The notes below the pieces were generated by a model that was given only the letters and a program-made list of their open reading frames with translations, was not told the origin of the DNA and ran no database searches. Of a DNA stretch of 64,000 bases, positions 42,535-51,676 are shown one piece after another; within the stretch, counting starts at the first letter, position 1, and every line of letters begins with the position of its first letter. The position numbers were made by a program, and so were the translations under genes. This stretch comes from JASHPR01 sp963795055 (lineage in GTDB: Bacteria > Actinomycetota > Actinomycetes > Streptosporangiales > Streptosporangiaceae): the NCBI GenBank assembly GCA_963795055.1, contig CAWCGJ010000011.1, positions 62,001-126,000 on the forward strand, read 5' to 3'.

Positions 42535-43908
42535 CTACCCCGCGCCCGGGGAGGCAGCGGCCGCGCACGGCGGGGCCACGGGTGCGGCGGCACCGTCGCG
42601 GGCCGTGGCGGCGAGCACCGCCGAGGCCAGCCGCTCGTCGTCGGCGGGCGCGACGGCACGCAGGTCGAGCAGGAGCCGGCCGCGCTCGATCCGGCCGATC
42701 ACCGCAGGCGCGTCCCCGCGGCGCACCGCCGGGCCGGACCGCAGGCCGGGCGCCAGGTGCTCGGGCAGCGCCAGCGCGGCGCTGGGCAGGCTCACGCCGG
42801 GCCCGCCGCCGCCCCCGACGGCGGCGTCGGACGGCACGGCCCGGCAGTCGACGCCCGCGGCGGCCAGCCGGCTCGCCAGGGCCTCGGCCCGCTGCCGGAC
42901 CGACGGCAGGGTTGCCGTCAAAGCCTGGGTGACCGGCGGAGCCGGGCCCGCCAGCGTCGCCTCCAGCGCGGCCAGGGTGAGCTTGTCCACCCGCAGCGCC
43001 CGGGCCAGCGGATGGCGCGCCAGGCGGGTGACCGTCTCGGCCGTGCCGAGCAGCAGGCCCGCCTGCGGCCCGCCCAGCAGCTTGTCCCCGCTGGCCGTGA
43101 CCAGCCCGGCGCCTGCCCGCAGCCACGAATCGGCGTCGGGCTCATCCGGCAGGACCGGGCTCGGCGCCAGCAGGCCCGACCCGATGTCGCCGACCACCAG
43201 CACCCCGAGGCGGGCGAGGTCGGCCACGCTGACCGACGCCGTGAACCCCTCGACCCGGTAGTTGGACGGGTGCACCTTCAAGATGAACCCGGTGTCCGGG
43301 CCGGCCGCCCCCTGGTAGTCGGCCAGCACGGTGCGGTTGGTCGTGCCCACCTCGCGGATCCGGGCGCCGGTGGAGGCCAGCAGGTCAGGCAGCCGGAACC
43401 CGTCACCGATCTCGATCAGCTCGCCGCGGCTGACGATGATCTCGCGTCCGGCGGCCAGCGCGGTGGCCGCCAGGACCAGCGCGGCGGCGTTGTTGTTGAC
43501 CACGTGCACCGCCCCGGCCGCCGGAACCGCCCGGGCCAGGGTGTCCAGCGCGCCCTGGCCACGGCGCCCGCGCTGGCCCGAGACCAGGTCGAACTCCACG
43601 TCGGTGTAGCCCGCCGCGGCGGCCACCGCGGCCTGCGCGGCCGCCGACAGCGGCGCCCGGCCGAGATTGGTGTGCACGACCACGCCGGTCGCGTTGATCA
43701 CCGGGGTCAGGGTAGCGGCGGCCGGCGGCAGCGCGGCGGCCGCCGCGTCGGCCACGCCTGCCGGGCTGATCGCCCCCGACCGGGCCAGTTCCTGGGCCCG
43801 GGCCACGGCCTGCTTGACCAGCGCCGCGCCCAGCACCTCCCGCGCCGCGACCAGGCGCGGATCGGCCAGCACGACGTCGGTCCTCGGCACGTGACGGCGC
43901 GGGTCCAC
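42535..43908 (-). CDS. selA: L-seryl-tRNA(Sec) selenium transferase SelA
   Basis: This 457-residue PLP enzyme converts Ser-tRNA(Sec) to Sec-tRNA(Sec) using selenophosphate. Family marks are VINATGVVVHTNLGRAPLS, YTDVEFDLVSGQRGRRG, HVVNNNAAALVLAATAL, FILKVHPSNY, and the PLP Lys in SGDKLLGGPQAG. It is the first gene of the selA-selB pair and lies just downstream of tRNA-Sec on the same strand, so one transcript may carry all three. GTG 43908 is chosen; AGGG is about 8 nt upstream. Confidence 0.93.
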   Translation of the reverse strand: MDPRRHVPRTDVVLADPRLVAAREVLGAALVKQAVARAQELARSGAISPAGVADAAAAALPPAAATLTPVINATGVVVHTNLGRAPLSAAAQAAVAAAAGYTDVEFDLVSGQRGRRGQGALDTLARAVPAAGAVHVVNNNAAALVLAATALAAGREIIVSRGELIEIGDGFRLPDLLASTGARIREVGTTNRTVLADYQGAAGPDTGFILKVHPSNYRVEGFTASVSVADLARLGVLVVGDIGSGLLAPSPVLPDEPDADSWLRAGAGLVTASGDKLLGGPQAGLLLGTAETVTRLARHPLARALRVDKLTLAALEATLAGPAPPVTQALTATLPSVRQRAEALASRLAAAGVDCRAVPSDAAVGGGGGPGVSLPSAALALPEHLAPGLRSGPAVRRGDAPAVIGRIERGRLLLDLRAVAPADDERLASAVLAATARDGAAAPVAPPCAAAASPGAG

Positions 43909-43958
43909 AACCGCGACCCTACGGCGTTGGCCCGGAGGGGACGACCTCAAGGGTCTCG

Positions 43959-44051
43959 CGGAGGCGGACGGGAATCGAACCCGCCGGCGACGCGACGCGC
44001 CGCCCACCGGTTTTGAAGACCGGGGGGGCCACCAGGCACCCGGACGCCTCC
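43959..44051 (-). tRNA. selC: tRNA-Sec (anticodon UCA)
   Basis: The 93-nt element has a 5' GGAGGCG pairing with 3' CGCCTCC, an anticodon stem CCGGT/ACCGG around loop CTTCAAA (anticodon TCA), a long variable arm of about 20 nt and a GTTCGATTCC T-loop. The long acceptor/T arrangement and the UCA anticodon identify tRNA-Sec. CCA is not encoded. It lies between selA and selD. Confidence 0.93.
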
Positions 44052-44080
44052 GGCGCCGAGGGTACCCGCGCCCGTGCCGC

Positions 44081-44137
44081 GACCGCCATCCCGCGCGGCG
44101 ACCGCCATCCCGGGCGGCGACCGCCATCCCGGGCGGT
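44081..44137 (+). repeat. Three 19-bp tandem repeats between tRNA-Sec and selD
   Basis: Units at 44081-44099, 44100-44118 and 44119-44137 share GACCGCCATCCCGGGCGGC with one or two changes. Each has a small CCGCC/GGCGG hairpin. The function is unclear: attenuator, protein site or slippage product. Confidence 0.8.
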
Positions 44138-44191
44138 GGGCGGGTCCGGTGACCACGAGGCGTGGCGCACGGGGCACTAGATTCTGGCAGT

Positions 44192-45187
44192 GTGACCGAT
44201 CCAAGGGTGTTTCGGCTGACCCAGTACGCGCGCGGCGGCGGCTGCGCCTGCAAGATCCCGCCCGGGGAACTGGAGGAGACCATCGCCGGGCTCGTCCCGG
44301 ACGGGCCGGGCGCCGACCTCGTGGTGGGCGTCGAGCACGGCGACGACGGCGCCGTGGTGCGGGTCGGCCCGGCCACGGCCGTGGTGGTGACGGCCGACTT
44401 CTTCACCCCGGTCGTGGACGACGCGTACACGTTCGGGCGCATCGCCGCCACCAACGCCCTGTCCGACGTCTACGCGATGGGCGGCGAGCCGCTGGTCGCG
44501 CTGAACCTGCTCGGCTGGCCCCGCGACAAGCTCCCGGCCGAGCTGGCCGCCGAGGTGCTGCGCGGCGGCCTGGACACCGGGCGCGCGGCGGGCTGTCACG
44601 TCGCGGGCGGGCACAGCATCGACGACCCCGAGCCCAAATACGGCATGGCCGTGACCGGGGTGGCCGACCCGGCCCGGCTGCTGCGGATCGACACCGGGCG
44701 GCCCGGGCTGCCGCTCAGCCTGACCAAGCCGATCGGCACCGGCGTGCTCAACGCCTGGCACAAGGCCACGGGCGAGATCAGCGCGGCCGCCGTCGACGTG
44801 ATGACCACCCTGAACGATCAGGCCAGCCGCCAGGCCCTGGCCGCCGGGATCGACTGTGCCACCGACGTGACCGGGTTCGGCCTGCTCGGCCACTTGTTCA
44901 AGCTGGCCCGGGCCAGCGGGGTCTCCGCGGTGGTCGACCACGCGGCGGTGCCGCTGATCGAGGGGACGCGGGCGGCCGCCGCGGCCGGGTACATGCCGGG
45001 CGGCAGCCGCCGGAACCTGGACTGGGTGCTGCCGCACACCGACCCCGGCGGCGTGGGCGAAGACGACCTGCTGCTGCTGGCCGACGCGCAAACCTCCGGC
45101 GGGCTGCTGGTGGCGGGGGAACTGCCCGGAGCCCCGGTGATCGGGGAGCTGGTCCCGCGCCGCGACCGCGTGCTGATCATCCGGTGA
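44192..45187 (+). CDS. selD: Selenide, water dikinase SelD
   Basis: This 331-residue enzyme makes selenophosphate from selenide and ATP, the selenium donor for SelA. The catalytic segment GGGCACK gives Cys18 and Lys21, so the enzyme uses Cys and not Sec. VTADFFTPVVDDAYTFGRIA, CATDVTGFGLLGH and SGGLLVAG follow as expected. GTG 44192 is chosen because TAGATT lies 8 nt upstream as a -10 for a leaderless message; a longer version begins in atypical sequence. It is divergent from tRNA-Sec/selAB and completes the pathway. Confidence 0.93.
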   Translation: MTDPRVFRLTQYARGGGCACKIPPGELEETIAGLVPDGPGADLVVGVEHGDDGAVVRVGPATAVVVTADFFTPVVDDAYTFGRIAATNALSDVYAMGGEPLVALNLLGWPRDKLPAELAAEVLRGGLDTGRAAGCHVAGGHSIDDPEPKYGMAVTGVADPARLLRIDTGRPGLPLSLTKPIGTGVLNAWHKATGEISAAAVDVMTTLNDQASRQALAAGIDCATDVTGFGLLGHLFKLARASGVSAVVDHAAVPLIEGTRAAAAAGYMPGGSRRNLDWVLPHTDPGGVGEDDLLLLADAQTSGGLLVAGELPGAPVIGELVPRRDRVLIIR

Positions 45188-45242
45188 CCGGGCCGAACGG
45201 CTCCGCTGAGGGCCAGCGCCGACGTGCGGCGGCCGCGGGGGT

Positions 45243-45254
45243 GACACAATTGTC
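45243..45254. promoter_or_regulatory. GACA-CAAT-TGTC palindrome upstream of FCD regulator
   Basis: GACA and TGTC arms plus an inner ACAATTGT 8-mer make a small palindrome about 95 nt before the regulator, resembling GntR/FCD half sites. Confidence 0.35.
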
Positions 45255-45346
45255 TGAGGTCCTGTTGCCGATATCGTCAAAAGGGCCACGGGCCTGCCCG
45301 CGACGAGGTGGCAGGACGCCAACTCGTTCTCCAGCGGGAGGCCTGG

Positions 45347-46045
45347 TTGAAAGTGCGGCCGATACCACAGCACCTGCCCGAGACGGTGAGCCTGCTCGAC
45401 ACCCTGCGGATGGCGATCTTCCACGGCGAGCTGACCCCGGGACAGCGGCTGGTGGAGACGGAGCTGGCGAGCCGGTACGCGACGTCACGGGGCGCGGTGC
45501 GCGAGGCGCTGGTGCTGCTCAGCAACGAGGGCCTGGTCTCACGCGAGCGCAACCGGGGCGCGTGGGTGGCGCCGGTGACGCTGCAGGAGGCCATCGAGAT
45601 CACCGAGGCGCGGGCCGTGCTGGAGGGACTGTGCGCGGCGAAGGCAGCGGCCGCCGCGACCCGGGCCGACCACCGCGAGCTGCGGGCCACGGGCAAGAAG
45701 ATGACCGAGGCGGTCCGCAAGGGCGACGTCATGACCTACAACGCGACCAGTCAGCACGTGCACATGAGGGTGCGGGAGATCGCGCAGCAGCAGACGGTGG
45801 CCGGGATGCTGGAGCGGCTGCGTTACAAAAGCGTGCGCTATCAGTTCCACGTCGCCTTGCTGCCGGGCCGGATGGCGCAGGGTGTCAAGGAGCATATGGC
45901 GATCATCGAGGCGGTGACGTCGGGGGACCCTGAGGTCGCGGAACGGACCATGCGCGCGCACCTGCTCAGCGTCATCGGCGCGCTGCACCAGCTCGCCGAG
46001 ATGGGCGTCGTCCCGCACATCGCCCCGGTCGCCGCCCGGAGCTGA
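45347..46045 (+). CDS. GntR-family regulator with FCD domain
   Basis: This 232-residue regulator has a winged helix LRMAIFHGELTPGQRLVETE and SRGAVREALVLLSNEGLVS, followed by an FCD all-helical effector domain (ITEARAVLEGLCAAKAAAAA, MTYNATSQHVHMRVREIA). FCD sensors usually bind carboxylic acids through metal-holding Asp/His. It stands alone; no adjacent catabolic gene reveals its ligand. TTG 45347 has GGGAGG 5 nt upstream and GTG 45353 is an alternative. Confidence 0.85.
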   Translation: MKVRPIPQHLPETVSLLDTLRMAIFHGELTPGQRLVETELASRYATSRGAVREALVLLSNEGLVSRERNRGAWVAPVTLQEAIEITEARAVLEGLCAAKAAAAATRADHRELRATGKKMTEAVRKGDVMTYNATSQHVHMRVREIAQQQTVAGMLERLRYKSVRYQFHVALLPGRMAQGVKEHMAIIEAVTSGDPEVAERTMRAHLLSVIGALHQLAEMGVVPHIAPVAARS

Positions 46046-46083
46046 CGGCGCCGCCCCTCGCGGCCCGGCCCGTGGCCCCGCGC

Positions 46084-46980
46084 TCAGGACGGCCCGGGCC
46101 CAGGCACTTGAGGCGAAGCAGGCGTGCCGCTGGTGGCCCCCTCGATCTGCAACGGCCCGCCGCCGGTGTTGATCGTGATGGAGCGGCTGGCCGCGGGGTT
46201 GGTGGCGATCCCCACCAGCTGCGGGCCGCCGTCGCTGTCCGCGGTCAGCGCGTACGGGCCGCCCGGCACGGCCAGCGTTCCTGGGCCGCCGTCGGTGCTG
46301 ACCATCACGGTGTCCGGTGCCGCGGTGAGCCCGACCAGCGCCTGGCCGCCGCCCGTGATAACCGTGGCCGTGGTGGCGGCGACGCCCCGCGCCAGCAGCG
46401 GGCCCCCGGCGGTGTCGGCGTACAGCGGCCCGGTGAGGCCGTCCACCTCCAGCGGGCCGCCTTCGGTCGTGACGTTCAGCGCGCCGTCGGTTCCGGTGGC
46501 GCGTACCGGCGCCCCGCCAGAGTCCAGGTTCGCCCCGGCGGCCCCCGAGACGGCGACCGGGGCGCCTTCGGTGGCCACGGTGACGGCGACCCCCCGGGGC
46601 ACGGTCACCGTGAAGGCGACCCCGCAGTCGTCGTTGCCGTTGCAGACCGGGTCGGCCAGGGTCAGCCGACCGCCGGAGACCGACTGCGTCACGGCGGGCC
46701 GCCAGCCGTCCTGCGGGTTCCACGTGATCGTCTCGGTGACCTGGACGAGGCGCACCGGCCCGGCACTCACCTGCACCGGCGTGCCGTAGGTCTGCACGTC
46801 CAGGCGGGTGACCAGCTGCGGAACGGTGACCGTCTGAGTCACCGTGCGGTTCGGATTCGACCCGGGCCAGGGGTCTCCGGCGGTGGCGATGAGGCGGGCG
46901 CCGGGGATCGCCAGCGCGGCGGCGGTGACCAGGCCGGACAGGCCCCAGACCCAGCGGCCGGGGGCGGCTACCGCGCGCAT
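46084..46980 (-). CDS. Membrane-anchored beta-rich envelope protein (DUF4097-like repeats)
   Basis: This 298-residue protein has one N-terminal TM segment (WGLSGLVTAAALAIPGARLI), so the rest is outside. The body is a regular beta repeat with recurring GGP motifs (TTEGGPLEV, DTAGGPLLAR, STDGGPGTLAV, NTGGGPLQIEG), about 20 residues per repeat, a beta-helix-like pattern seen in DUF4097 adhesin-like proteins. It overlaps the histidine kinase gene by 13 nt and may modulate or sense envelope stress with it. It is the last gene of the pair. Confidence 0.8.
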   Translation of the reverse strand: MRAVAAPGRWVWGLSGLVTAAALAIPGARLIATAGDPWPGSNPNRTVTQTVTVPQLVTRLDVQTYGTPVQVSAGPVRLVQVTETITWNPQDGWRPAVTQSVSGGRLTLADPVCNGNDDCGVAFTVTVPRGVAVTVATEGAPVAVSGAAGANLDSGGAPVRATGTDGALNVTTEGGPLEVDGLTGPLYADTAGGPLLARGVAATTATVITGGGQALVGLTAAPDTVMVSTDGGPGTLAVPGGPYALTADSDGGPQLVGIATNPAASRSITINTGGGPLQIEGATSGTPASPQVPGPGPS

Positions 46981-48272
46981 GGCAGGTCTCCGGTGAGCAG
47001 GGTCGGCCCGCCGGGCGGGCTGGCGATCTCGAAGGTCCCGTCGACCGAGGAGGCGCGCTTGGCCAGCCCGGCCAGGCCGGTGCCGAGGGCCGGGTCGGCG
47101 CCGCCCACGCCGTCGTCGCTGACGATGACGTGCAGCCGGTCGTTGGCGCGGTGCACGAACACCTCCGCCTGGCTGGCCTGGGCGTGCTTGGCGATGTTGG
47201 CCAGGGCCTCGGACACCATGAAGTAGGCGACCGCCTCGACCACCGGCGACGGGCGGCGGGGCAGGTCCACGGTCAGCCGGACCGGGATCTGCATCCGCGC
47301 CACCACGCCGGACAGCGCCGCGTCCAGGCCGCGGTCCTCGAGCACCGCCGGGTGCAGGCCGCGGATCAGGTTCCGCAGCTCGGTGAGGGCGGCCTTGGCC
47401 TCCTCGTGAGCTTCCGCGATGGCCTGGTGCGCATCGTCGGCGGTCACCGCCTGCGCCCGGGCCATGCCCAGGTTCATGGCCAGGGAGACCAGCCGCTGCT
47501 GGGTGCCGTCGTGCAGGTCGCGCTCCAGGCGGCGCCGCTCGGCGTCGGCCGCGTCGACCGCGCCGGCCCGGGTCTGGGTCAGGTGCTCCACCCGGTGTTC
47601 CAGCTCGTCGGCGCGGCTCGGGCCCAGCAGCGCCTGGGCGACCGTGGCGTCCAGCGCGGCGACGCCGGCGGTCAGCCACGGCGCGGCGGCCAGCAGTGCG
47701 ATCCCGGCGGCGGTCAGGTACACGTCTACCGGCAGGCCAAGCCGCGGGAGGCTGTCGGCCCCCGCCGACCGCCCGCGCCACAGCAACCCCGGCGGGGACA
47801 GCCGCCCCGCGTAGGCGTACACCAGCGTGAACATGATGCCCGCGAGCCAGGTGCCGACGGCGGCCACCGCGGCCGCGGCCAGCGCCGGGCCGGCCAGCAG
47901 GTGGTAGCCGAGCTGGCGCCAGGTGGCCGGCGAGCGGCCGACCTGGACGATTCCCGGCTGGCTGAGCCGGTGCTCCACGGTCGGCTGCGGCGGTATCGCC
48001 ACCCCGGCGGTGGCCCGCAGGCGCTGGCGCTGTATTCCGGTGAACGCCGGCACCGCGAGGAAGACGAGGAATACGAGCACCAGGATGGACAGCACCGCCG
48101 CCGCCGGTCTCGGGTGAAACGCGACGATCGGGCCCAGCACGACGAACAGCGGGGCGAGTTGCGCCGGGATGCCGCCGGCCAGGTAGAGGGCCTGACCCCA
48201 GGCGTGCGGCGACCACGGGACCCGGCGGTACGGCCGGGCCGGCGGGTCGTGGAGCTGGGCGAGGGTGGTCAC
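46968..48272 (-). CDS. Sensor histidine kinase (NarL/DesK-type)
   Basis: This 434-residue kinase has an N-terminal domain of about six helices and the HisKA_3 box RRLERDLHDGTQQRLVSLAM, with His for phosphorylation. The HATPase part has FMVSEALANIAKHAQASQAE and VSDDGVGGADPALGTGLAGL. It should phosphorylate the NarL-type response regulator at 51677-52384 on the other side of the ABC genes. GTG 48272 has TACCGT 7 nt upstream, consistent with leaderless transcription. The divergent ABC exporter is a probable target or part of its sensing circuit. Confidence 0.92.
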   Translation of the reverse strand: MTTLAQLHDPPARPYRRVPWSPHAWGQALYLAGGIPAQLAPLFVVLGPIVAFHPRPAAAVLSILVLVFLVFLAVPAFTGIQRQRLRATAGVAIPPQPTVEHRLSQPGIVQVGRSPATWRQLGYHLLAGPALAAAAVAAVGTWLAGIMFTLVYAYAGRLSPPGLLWRGRSAGADSLPRLGLPVDVYLTAAGIALLAAAPWLTAGVAALDATVAQALLGPSRADELEHRVEHLTQTRAGAVDAADAERRRLERDLHDGTQQRLVSLAMNLGMARAQAVTADDAHQAIAEAHEEAKAALTELRNLIRGLHPAVLEDRGLDAALSGVVARMQIPVRLTVDLPRRPSPVVEAVAYFMVSEALANIAKHAQASQAEVFVHRANDRLHVIVSDDGVGGADPALGTGLAGLAKRASSVDGTFEIASPPGGPTLLTGDLPCAR

Positions 48273-48494
48273 GAGTCCTACGGTAAGCGCTCCGGCCGGC
48301 CCTGGCCCATGCAGCGAAGTCCACTTCCTGGGGTGGTGCTAGCTGCACCCCGATTCGGGGCTCTGGCCCACTGCGCGCGACCGCCCGGGTGGGCCATGCT
48401 GGCGAGCGCGGCCGGGCGTTCCGGGTGAACCCGGCCCGCCTGCCCGGCCGCGGGCGGGCGGCCCGGCCGACCAAATCCGTACCGGAGAGGACCG

Positions 48495-49188
48495 ATGACA
48501 GAGCTCAGCGTGCGGCTGGACGGCGTGACCAAGACCTACCAGCCCGGCGCCCCGGCGGCCGTGGCGGAGGTCAGCCTGGACGTGGCCGCGGGGGAGGTGG
48601 TGGGCCATCATGGGCCCGTCGGGCAGCGGGAAGTCCACGCTGCTCAACCTCATCGCCGGGCTGGACCGGCCCACCGCCGGCACGGTGACCGTGGCCGGCC
48701 TGCGGATCGACACCCTCGGCGAGGGCGCGCTGGCCAGGTTCCGCGCCCGCCACGTCGGGATCATCTTCCAGTTCTTCAACCTGCTCGATGACCTCACGGT
48801 GGAGGACAACGTGCTGCTGCCGGCCCAGCTCGCCGGGGCGTCCCGGCGGCGGGGCCGGGCGCAGGCCCGCGAGCTGCTGGAGCGGATGGGCATCGAGCAG
48901 CACCGGGACGCCTATCCGGCGCGGCTGTCGGGCGGGCAGCGGCAGCGGGTGGCGATCGCGCGGGCGCTGGTGAACTCCCCGGAGCTGCTGCTGGCCGACG
49001 AGCCGACCGGGGCGCTGGACACCGCCACCGGGCAGGAGATCGGCCGGCTGCTGCGCGAGCTCAACGCCGCGGGGCAGACGCTGGTGCTGGTCACCCACGA
49101 CCCGGCCCTGGCCGAACGGTACGCGGCCCGGACGGTAGCGCTGGTGGACGGGCGGGTCGTGGCCGAGGACGCGGCGGTGCCAGCGTGA
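48495..49188 (+). pseudogene. ABC exporter ATPase (LolD/MacB-type), single-base frameshift at the Walker A motif
   Basis: ATG 48495 starts a normal MacB-type ATPase (LSVRLDGVTKTYQPG). At GEVV the frame breaks because one extra G near 48600 turns the expected GEVVAIMGPSGSGKST into GEVVGHHGP and so on. In the correct frame the rest is intact: MGPSGSGKSTLLNLIAGLDR, LSGGQRQRVAIARALV, LLADEPTGALD and a switch His (VTHDPA). It pairs with the FtsX permease downstream (GTGA overlap). The extra G may be a sequencing error in a GGG run or a true mutation. Confidence 0.85.
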
Positions 49189-51659
49189 GCGAGCCAAAGG
49201 GGCGCGGTGCCGCCTGGACTGAGGAGCGAGGGAGCTTGCGACCGAGCGACGAGGGAAGGGGGCACAGTGAAGGGGGAACGGGGAGGCGGGCGGGGCCCCG
49301 GAGGCGAGCGAGCAGCAAGGGGAGCGGGATCGGCCCGGTCAGGACCGCCGCCGGCGGGATGCTGCGGCACAAGGTCCAGGCGGTGGTGATCGGCACGGTG
49401 CTGCTGGTCTCCACCGCGTCGGCCACGCTCGGCCTCGCGTTGCTCTCCGTCACCAACGGGCCGTTCCAGCACGCGTTCGCCGCCCAGCACGGAGCGGACG
49501 TGGCGGTCACCGTGAACACGGCGCGCGCCGGCGCCGCGCGGGTGGCCGCCACCCGCACCCTGCCCGATGTCACCGCGGCCGCCGGGCCGTTCCCCGAGGC
49601 CACGGTCGGTGTCCAGTTCGCCGGCCAGCCGTTCGGCCAGCTCACCCTGGCCGGGCGCCCCTCGCCCGGCGGGCCGGTCGATGACCTCGTCCTGAACGCC
49701 GGCCACTGGGCCGACGGCCCCGGCCAGGTGGTGCTGAACGGCAGCCCGGGCGGCGGTGGCCCGGTGACCGGCAGCATCCTCACCGTCACCGGTGTGCCCG
49801 GGAAGCCGTCCCTCACCGTGGTCGGCTTCGCCAACTCGATCACCAACACCGCCGACGGCTGGGTCGCCCCCGGCGAGATCACGGCGCTGCAGGCGCCGGG
49901 GACGCCGGCCAGCGAGCAGATGCTGTACTCCTTTACCGCCGCGGGCAGCTACGCCCAGGTCCGCGCGGACGTGGCCACGATCAGCCGGACGCTGCCCGCG
50001 GGGGCGGTAGCGGGCGCGAGTTCCTGGCTCACGGCGGAGAACCAGGCGGCGGGCAACGGGGCGATCATGGAGCCGTTCGTGGTGGCGTTCGCGCTGATCG
50101 GCCTGGCGATGGCGGTGCTCATCGTGGGCAACGTGGTCAGCGGCGCGGTGGTGGCCGGCTACTACCGGATCGGCGTGCTGAAGAGCATCGGCCTGACCCC
50201 GGCCCAGGTGGTGGCCGTGTACTTGAGCCGGGTCGGCTGGCCGGCGCTGGCCGGGTGCATCGCCGGGGCGGTGGCGGGGAACGTGCTCGCGATCCCGGTG
50301 CTGCGGGGCTCGGCCGGCGCCTATGGGGTCGGCAGCCAGCAGGTCCCGTGGTGGGCCTCGGCCGCCGCGCCGGCCGGGATGCTCGCCCTGACCATGCTCG
50401 CCGCGCTCGGGCCGGCGCTGCGTGCGGGCCGGCTGTCGGCCGCCGAGGCGATCGCCGCCGGGCGCGCTCCCCGGGCGGGCCGCGGGTATGCCGCGCACCG
50501 GCTCGCCGCCCGGCTGCGCCTGCCGCGCCCCGTCGGCCTCGGCCTCGCGGCGCCGTTCGCCCGGCCCGCGCGCACGACGGTGACGCTGGCGGCGGTCGCG
50601 TTCGGCGCCACCGCGGTGATCTTCGCATTCGGGCTGAGTTCCTCGCTGAGCCGGGCGGCGCAAGCCCAGTCCCTGTCGGCCACGGTCCCGGTACAGGTCC
50701 AGCCGTTCGGACCGGGCGGCGGACCGGGGCAGGCACCCACCGCGGCGCAGGACGCCGCGGTGACGGCCGCGCTGCGCGCCCAGCCGGGCACCCGGCACGA
50801 TGTCGCGGTCTACATCGCGGAGGTCAAGGTCCCCGGCGTGGCGCAGAACGTCCTGGCGTGGGCGTTCGGCGGCGACGCCTCCTGGACCGGTTACGGCCTC
50901 ATCGCGGGCCGCTGGTACGACGCGCCCGGCCAGGTGGACGTCAACACCGCGTTCCTGAACCAGAGCGGGCTGGCCGTCGGCGACACCGCGACCGTGAACA
51001 CCGGCACCGCCCAGGTAACGGTGCGCATCGCCGGGGAGGTGTTCCAGCCGTCCGGCGAGCCCCGGGTGTACGGCAGCGCCCGGACCCTGCCCGGCGTGGC
51101 CAGCCGCCAGAACCTGCAGCGGTGGGATGTGGGGCTACGGCCCGGCACCAGCCCGGCCGGCTATATCCAGGCGGTCAACCGGACGCTCGGCGGCCGCAGC
51201 CCGTGGGCGGCGACCACTCCGCACACCGGCAACTTCTACTCGGTCGCCTCCACCCTGATCAGCCTGCTGGCGCTGATGGTCGCGGTTGCCGCGGGCCTCG
51301 GCGTGCTGAACACCGTCCTGATGACTACCCGGGACCGGGTACACGACCTGGGCATCTTCAAGGCGCTCGGCATGCGGCCCGGCCAGATGCTCACGATGGT
51401 GACGTGCTGGATCGCCGGCCCTGCCGTCGTGGCCGCGGCGATCGCGGCGCCGGCGGCGGTCGCGCTGAACACGGCCACCGTGCGGGCCATGGCCGGCACC
51501 GCGCACACCGGCGTGTCGGCCAGCCTCACCCAGGTCTTCCCGCCGTCCCGGCTCGCGCTGCTGTCCCTGGCGGCGCTGGTCATCGCGGTGGCCGGGGCAC
51601 TGCTCCCGGCCGGCTGGGCCGCGCGCGCCCGTCCCGCTGCGGCACTGCGCGCCGAGTGA
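49185..51659 (+). CDS. FtsX/MacB-type ABC permease with repeat-derived N-terminus
   Basis: This 824-residue permease has a TM near residues 66-88, a long extracellular domain, three to four TM segments (GNVVSGAVVAGYYRIGVLKS marks the FtsX motif), and a second extracellular domain and TM set (LNTVLMTTRDRVHDLGIFKA). It likely exports lipids, peptides or other envelope substrates or acts as a mechanotransducer. Its first 45 residues are hydrophilic and come from an interspersed repeat that also occurs at 54020-54136, inserted 2-3 codons after the GTG that overlaps the ATPase stop. Confidence 0.88.
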   Translation: MSEPKGRGAAWTEERGSLRPSDEGRGHSEGGTGRRAGPRRRASSKGSGIGPVRTAAGGMLRHKVQAVVIGTVLLVSTASATLGLALLSVTNGPFQHAFAAQHGADVAVTVNTARAGAARVAATRTLPDVTAAAGPFPEATVGVQFAGQPFGQLTLAGRPSPGGPVDDLVLNAGHWADGPGQVVLNGSPGGGGPVTGSILTVTGVPGKPSLTVVGFANSITNTADGWVAPGEITALQAPGTPASEQMLYSFTAAGSYAQVRADVATISRTLPAGAVAGASSWLTAENQAAGNGAIMEPFVVAFALIGLAMAVLIVGNVVSGAVVAGYYRIGVLKSIGLTPAQVVAVYLSRVGWPALAGCIAGAVAGNVLAIPVLRGSAGAYGVGSQQVPWWASAAAPAGMLALTMLAALGPALRAGRLSAAEAIAAGRAPRAGRGYAAHRLAARLRLPRPVGLGLAAPFARPARTTVTLAAVAFGATAVIFAFGLSSSLSRAAQAQSLSATVPVQVQPFGPGGGPGQAPTAAQDAAVTAALRAQPGTRHDVAVYIAEVKVPGVAQNVLAWAFGGDASWTGYGLIAGRWYDAPGQVDVNTAFLNQSGLAVGDTATVNTGTAQVTVRIAGEVFQPSGEPRVYGSARTLPGVASRQNLQRWDVGLRPGTSPAGYIQAVNRTLGGRSPWAATTPHTGNFYSVASTLISLLALMVAVAAGLGVLNTVLMTTRDRVHDLGIFKALGMRPGQMLTMVTCWIAGPAVVAAAIAAPAAVALNTATVRAMAGTAHTGVSASLTQVFPPSRLALLSLAALVIAVAGALLPAGWAARARPAAALRAE
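49191..49310 (+). repeat. Interspersed ~120-bp repeat, copy A
   Basis: It begins GAGCC(A/G)AAGGG and contains the invariant core GAGCGACGAGGGAAGG. It is about 85 percent identical to copy B at 54020-54136 in opposite chromosomal orientation but the same orientation relative to translation. It encodes GRGAAWTEERGSLRPSDEGR in the permease. Confidence 0.9.
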
Positions 51660-51676
51660 GGTGCGGCGGGCGTAGC

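Noticed and set aside
40714..44016. Long open frame antisense to selB and selA
   Set aside because: Low-complexity composition and no motifs; selA and selB on the other strand are certain.
44192..45187. SelD as a second selenoprotein
   Set aside because: The catalytic position is a TGC codon (Cys18) and there is no in-frame UGA.
48590..48615. Programmed frameshift in the ABC ATPase
   Set aside because: No slippery heptamer or downstream pseudoknot is apparent; a plain extra G is simpler.
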